Shown here: positions 13,568-15,917 of the stretch, one piece after another | Layout of the letters: the number at the start of each line of letters is the position of its first letter | How positions within the stretch are numbered: the first letter of the stretch is position 1 | Source: Deltaproteobacteria bacterium | GTDB taxonomy: Bacteria; Desulfobacterota; DSM-4660; Desulfatiglandales; Desulfatiglandaceae | Assembly: GCA_029932035.1 (NCBI GenBank) | Contig: JAOZQV010000033.1 | Span: 1 to 15,917 of the forward strand | Direction: 5' to 3' | DNA: 15,917 nt | Made by a program: the position numbers and the translations under genes | The notes under the pieces: model-generated | What the model saw: only the letters and a program-made list of their open reading frames with translations | The model's database searches: none | What the model was told of the DNA's origin: nothing

Positions 13568-14428
13568 CTACTTACTGTAGTCGTACCAGCCTCCACCTGT
13601 CTTTCTTCCTAATCTATTCGCCCGAATCATGGTCTTAAGCAGGTTTGGAGAAACCCACTTGGATTCCTTATTCAATTCCTTATAAAAATACTCAGAAACG
13701 AAGTAAGCAATATCAATGCCGGTCAGGTCCATCAGCTCAAAGGGACCCATGGGATAATTGAGACCGTTTTTCACTGCAATGTCCACATCTTCAATACTTG
13801 CAACCCCCTCTTCGACAATCTTTATTGCCTCTAACATGTGAGGGATCATAATCCTGTTCACGATAAAGCCAGGCGAGTCTTTTTTTACCTCCACCGCGAT
13901 TTTACCCATCTTCTCTGCAAGCTCGGTTGTAACCTTAACTGTCTCATTATCAGTTGAATATCCCCTGATTATCTCGACGAGTCGCATAATCGGTGCAGGA
14001 TTAAAAAAGTGCATCCCACAGACCTTTTCCGGACGTTTTGTCGCCGCTGCGATTTCGGTCAAAGACATTGACGATGTATTGGTGGCCAAAATCACCTCGG
14101 GTGCACAGAGTTCATCAAGCTCCTTGAAAACGCTCTTCTTTAATTCAAGATCCTCAATAACTGCCTCGACCACAAAATCGACATCCTTGAGAAGGCTCAT
14201 TTCAGTTGTTCCTTTGATCCTCCCTAATATCGCATCTTTATCCCCGGCCTCGATCTTTCCCTTTTCAACACTCTTTGAAAGAAACCGGCCAATACTGTTT
14301 AATCCCCGCTCTACAAAGTCATCCTTGATATCTCTCATAACAACTTCACAGCCGATCTGGGCCGCCATCTGCGCAATCCCGTTCCCCATGGCCCCTGCGC
14401 CGACTACACCAACTTTTTTGATCTCCAT
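13568..14428 (-). CDS. 3-hydroxybutyryl-CoA dehydrogenase
   Basis: NAD(P)-dependent oxidation of 3-hydroxyacyl-CoA to 3-ketoacyl-CoA, or the reverse, in butyrate/fatty-acid style metabolism. The 286 residues match the stand-alone short enzyme (Hbd/PaaH class): Rossmann GAGAMGNGIA (10-19), Asp33 at the end of the second strand, NTSSMSLTEIA (Ser119), catalytic His140 in GMHFFNPAP with Glu152, and SPGFIVNRI (Asn191), then the C-terminal helical domain ending GRKTGGGWYDYSK. AAAGGAGA lies about 5 bases before the ATG. Last gene of a minus-strand operon with the NifU-domain and SPL-like genes; no thiolase or crotonase gene is nearby within the window, so pathway direction cannot be told. Confidence 0.95.
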   Translation of the reverse strand: MEIKKVGVVGAGAMGNGIAQMAAQIGCEVVMRDIKDDFVERGLNSIGRFLSKSVEKGKIEAGDKDAILGRIKGTTEMSLLKDVDFVVEAVIEDLELKKSVFKELDELCAPEVILATNTSSMSLTEIAAATKRPEKVCGMHFFNPAPIMRLVEIIRGYSTDNETVKVTTELAEKMGKIAVEVKKDSPGFIVNRIMIPHMLEAIKIVEEGVASIEDVDIAVKNGLNYPMGPFELMDLTGIDIAYFVSEYFYKELNKESKWVSPNLLKTMIRANRLGRKTGGGWYDYSK

Positions 14429-14468
14429 AATATCTCCTTTAAATTGTTATTTTAATCTAATAATTGAC

Positions 14469-14696
14469 TCATACGGATTCCACGCTTGTTACTTCAGGCA
14501 CGTTTTGCTTCAAGATCTTCTCAATTCCCATCTTGAGCGTCATCTGTGACATGGGACATCCCCCGCATGCGCCCATCAGTTTCACTTTGACCAGTCCATC
14601 TTCATCCACATCAACAAGCTGGACATCCCCTCCATCAGCTTGGAGTGAAGGCCTCACCTTTTGAAGAGCATTCTCAATGTTTTCCTTAATTGTCAT
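14469..14696 (-). CDS. NifU C-terminal-domain Fe-S protein
   Basis: 75-residue stand-alone NifU C-terminal (Nfu) domain, a scaffold or carrier for iron-sulfur clusters. The core is RPSLQADGGDVQLVDV (15-30) followed by GACGGCPMS, with the cluster-ligating Cys44 and Cys47. Length matches single-domain Nfu proteins. TAGGAGA precedes the ATG by about 8 bases. It sits 40 bp upstream of the dehydrogenase gene and 93 bp downstream of a radical SAM gene on the same strand, so a helper role for Fe-S enzymes is natural but the partner is not shown. Confidence 0.94.
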   Translation of the reverse strand: MTIKENIENALQKVRPSLQADGGDVQLVDVDEDGLVKVKLMGACGGCPMSQMTLKMGIEKILKQNVPEVTSVESV

Positions 14697-14789
14697 GGTT
14701 TTTTCTCCTATCTGTAATTTGTTTTTTTATTCCTTTTTCGCAGACGTTCACACGATCGGGAGATTCTTAGCACATATTTCCGGTGATTG

Positions 14790-15911
14790 CTACCCAAAAA
14801 ATTTCCGCACCCGTTCGTCTAAATAATTGCAGAGTTCCTCGGAGGTCTCAGGAGTCCATCCCATACTCGCCTGCCAGACTTCATCAGACTCCATACAGAG
14901 ATAAAGTCCTAAATCGGGGTGCCATTGACTGAGTAGTTCTCTTAAAAAGGAATAGAGCTGCATGCGTATCGGTTTGAAATAGCGCATTTTTCCATCCAGG
15001 CCTGAAATAAACTCTCCGTCTAAGACAGATGTCTCCGGGTGTCGTCGTCTGATAATCGCTTTGAGCGCAGGCATGAATCTGAACGATCCTAAGCTTATCC
15101 ATATAATTCCTCCAGGCTCGATGTATTTGTCCATAAGATCGACTGTCTTTCTGTATTCATCCTTCCAGTCCCTATGCTCTATAAGGGGGTCGAAATGAAA
15201 TCCTATGGTAAACCCCGCCGATTGGCACTCCCGCGCACATTCAAGTCTCCTCGTCAAACTTGCTGCCCTGTGTTCCTCCCGGCGCGAAATAAAAGGACTG
15301 TTCAGGGACCACGAAACGATTATCCGGTCTCTATATCCTGATTTGAGGAGGCCCATGGTATTTGCTGTCTTAGTCTTAAGTTCCAGTACCGCATTTTTTC
15401 TCTTTGAGAACCCGGGAAGGATCATTTCGCTCCATCTAATAACCGGATCGAGGGCAAGGCTGTCTGTGAATTCTCCTGTGCCCACCCTGAAGATCCTGTC
15501 TGGTTCGCTGTCTATGACTTGAAAGACCTTGCCAAGCTGCTCTTCCAGATTAACATGGACCCTTAGATTGGGACGGTTAAAATATGCCTGCAGGATACAG
15601 TAGCTGCAATCGAGAGGGCAGTTTGTTCCCACATTCAGTATCTGGTAACCGCAGCAGATATATTCCCTGGTCCCTGGGCATGGCTTGAGAAACTCCCCCC
15701 GGTAGGATACGAGTTGCACGGTATCCTTACCCATATCCATTTTGTTTGATACGCCGGAAACTCTCTCCGGGGTTTCATCCCGTTCCTTACTGAAAGGGAT
15801 ACCTTTTAGCTTCAGCAGGATCGATTTTGTGGATGGATATTTTTCAACCCCCGGATCCAGAATTATTTTACCTATTCTTGTTGACATCATGTATCCAAAT
15901 CCCTTTTCCAT
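14790..15911 (-). CDS. SPL-like radical SAM protein
   Basis: 373-residue protein of the spore photoproduct lyase-like radical SAM group. The cluster motif CPLDCSYC (Cys98, Cys102, Cys105) follows NVGTN; GTGEFTDSLALD (144-155), LELKTKT, SWSLNSP, GFHFDPLI and the C-terminal LYLCMESDEVWQ are typical of SplB relatives. As I recall the Bacillus enzyme, its hydrogen-donor Cys lies where Glu147 stands here (GTGEFTD instead of a Cys-Thr-Ser-Asp pattern), so true thymine-dimer repair is doubtful and the substrate is unknown. The frame stays open to the window edge, so the start could lie beyond 15917; ATG 15909-15911 or the Met-Met at residues 8-9 are the internal choices. First gene of the operon seen here. 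Confidence 0.88.
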   Translation of the reverse strand: MEKGFGYMMSTRIGKIILDPGVEKYPSTKSILLKLKGIPFSKERDETPERVSGVSNKMDMGKDTVQLVSYRGEFLKPCPGTREYICCGYQILNVGTNCPLDCSYCILQAYFNRPNLRVHVNLEEQLGKVFQVIDSEPDRIFRVGTGEFTDSLALDPVIRWSEMILPGFSKRKNAVLELKTKTANTMGLLKSGYRDRIIVSWSLNSPFISRREEHRAASLTRRLECARECQSAGFTIGFHFDPLIEHRDWKDEYRKTVDLMDKYIEPGGIIWISLGSFRFMPALKAIIRRRHPETSVLDGEFISGLDGKMRYFKPIRMQLYSFLRELLSQWHPDLGLYLCMESDEVWQASMGWTPETSEELCNYLDERVRKFFG

Positions 15912-15917
15912 GGATCG

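Overview
The window looks like a chromosomal segment of a Deltaproteobacterium in the broad sense (Desulfobacterota; sulfate reducers and syntrophs). This is inferred from the glyA - dCMP deaminase - nrdR - ribD gene order, a DUF4911-type protein next to nadK and miaB, an SPL-like radical SAM protein beside a NifU-domain protein and a 3-hydroxyacyl-CoA dehydrogenase, and a moderate base composition with many iterated short intergenic repeats. No phage, transposase, CRISPR array, rRNA or tRNA was found. Most genes are housekeeping: one-carbon, nucleotide and cofactor metabolism plus tRNA modification.

Layout. 1-3059 (+): 3' part of glyA, then dCMP deaminase, nrdR and ribD, the last three tightly packed. 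3090-3911 (-): purine nucleoside phosphorylase, convergent with ribD. 4266-4871 (+): a small secreted lytic transglycosylase with its own leader. 4872-5199 has no gene but holds a promoter-like sequence and a roughly 180-nt element closed by a perfect 13-bp inverted repeat, a candidate structured RNA or MITE-like element. 5200-9488 (+): a tight operon of a PHP-domain phosphoesterase, an APH-like kinase, a P-loop kinase with an altered Walker A motif, and adenine deaminase; two junctions are 4-bp ATGA overlaps. 9501-13116 (+): nadK, a DUF4911-like protein, miaB, and a REC-GGDEF regulator. 13377-13466 (+): a 29-residue, very basic bS22-like (AURKAIP1/COX24 domain) protein with a strong Shine-Dalgarno, followed by a textbook terminator that serves both strands. 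13568-15911 (-): an operon of SPL-like radical SAM protein, NifU C-terminal-domain protein and 3-hydroxybutyryl-CoA dehydrogenase.

Genes working together. Purine salvage has two enzymes here: PNP releases bases from nucleosides and adenine deaminase converts adenine to hypoxanthine. Deoxynucleotide supply is represented by dCMP deaminase and its neighbour NrdR, the repressor of ribonucleotide reductase. GlyA supplies one-carbon units.

The most unusual structure is non-coding. Several gene junctions (glyA/dCMP deaminase, nadK/DUF4911, DUF4911/miaB, and weaker cases after ribD and after the APH-like kinase) are occupied by degenerate short-unit repeats arranged as inverted arms. At nadK, DUF4911 and miaB these arms run into the reading frames and supply terminal codons, and the genes that begin at a right arm lack a convincing ribosome binding site.
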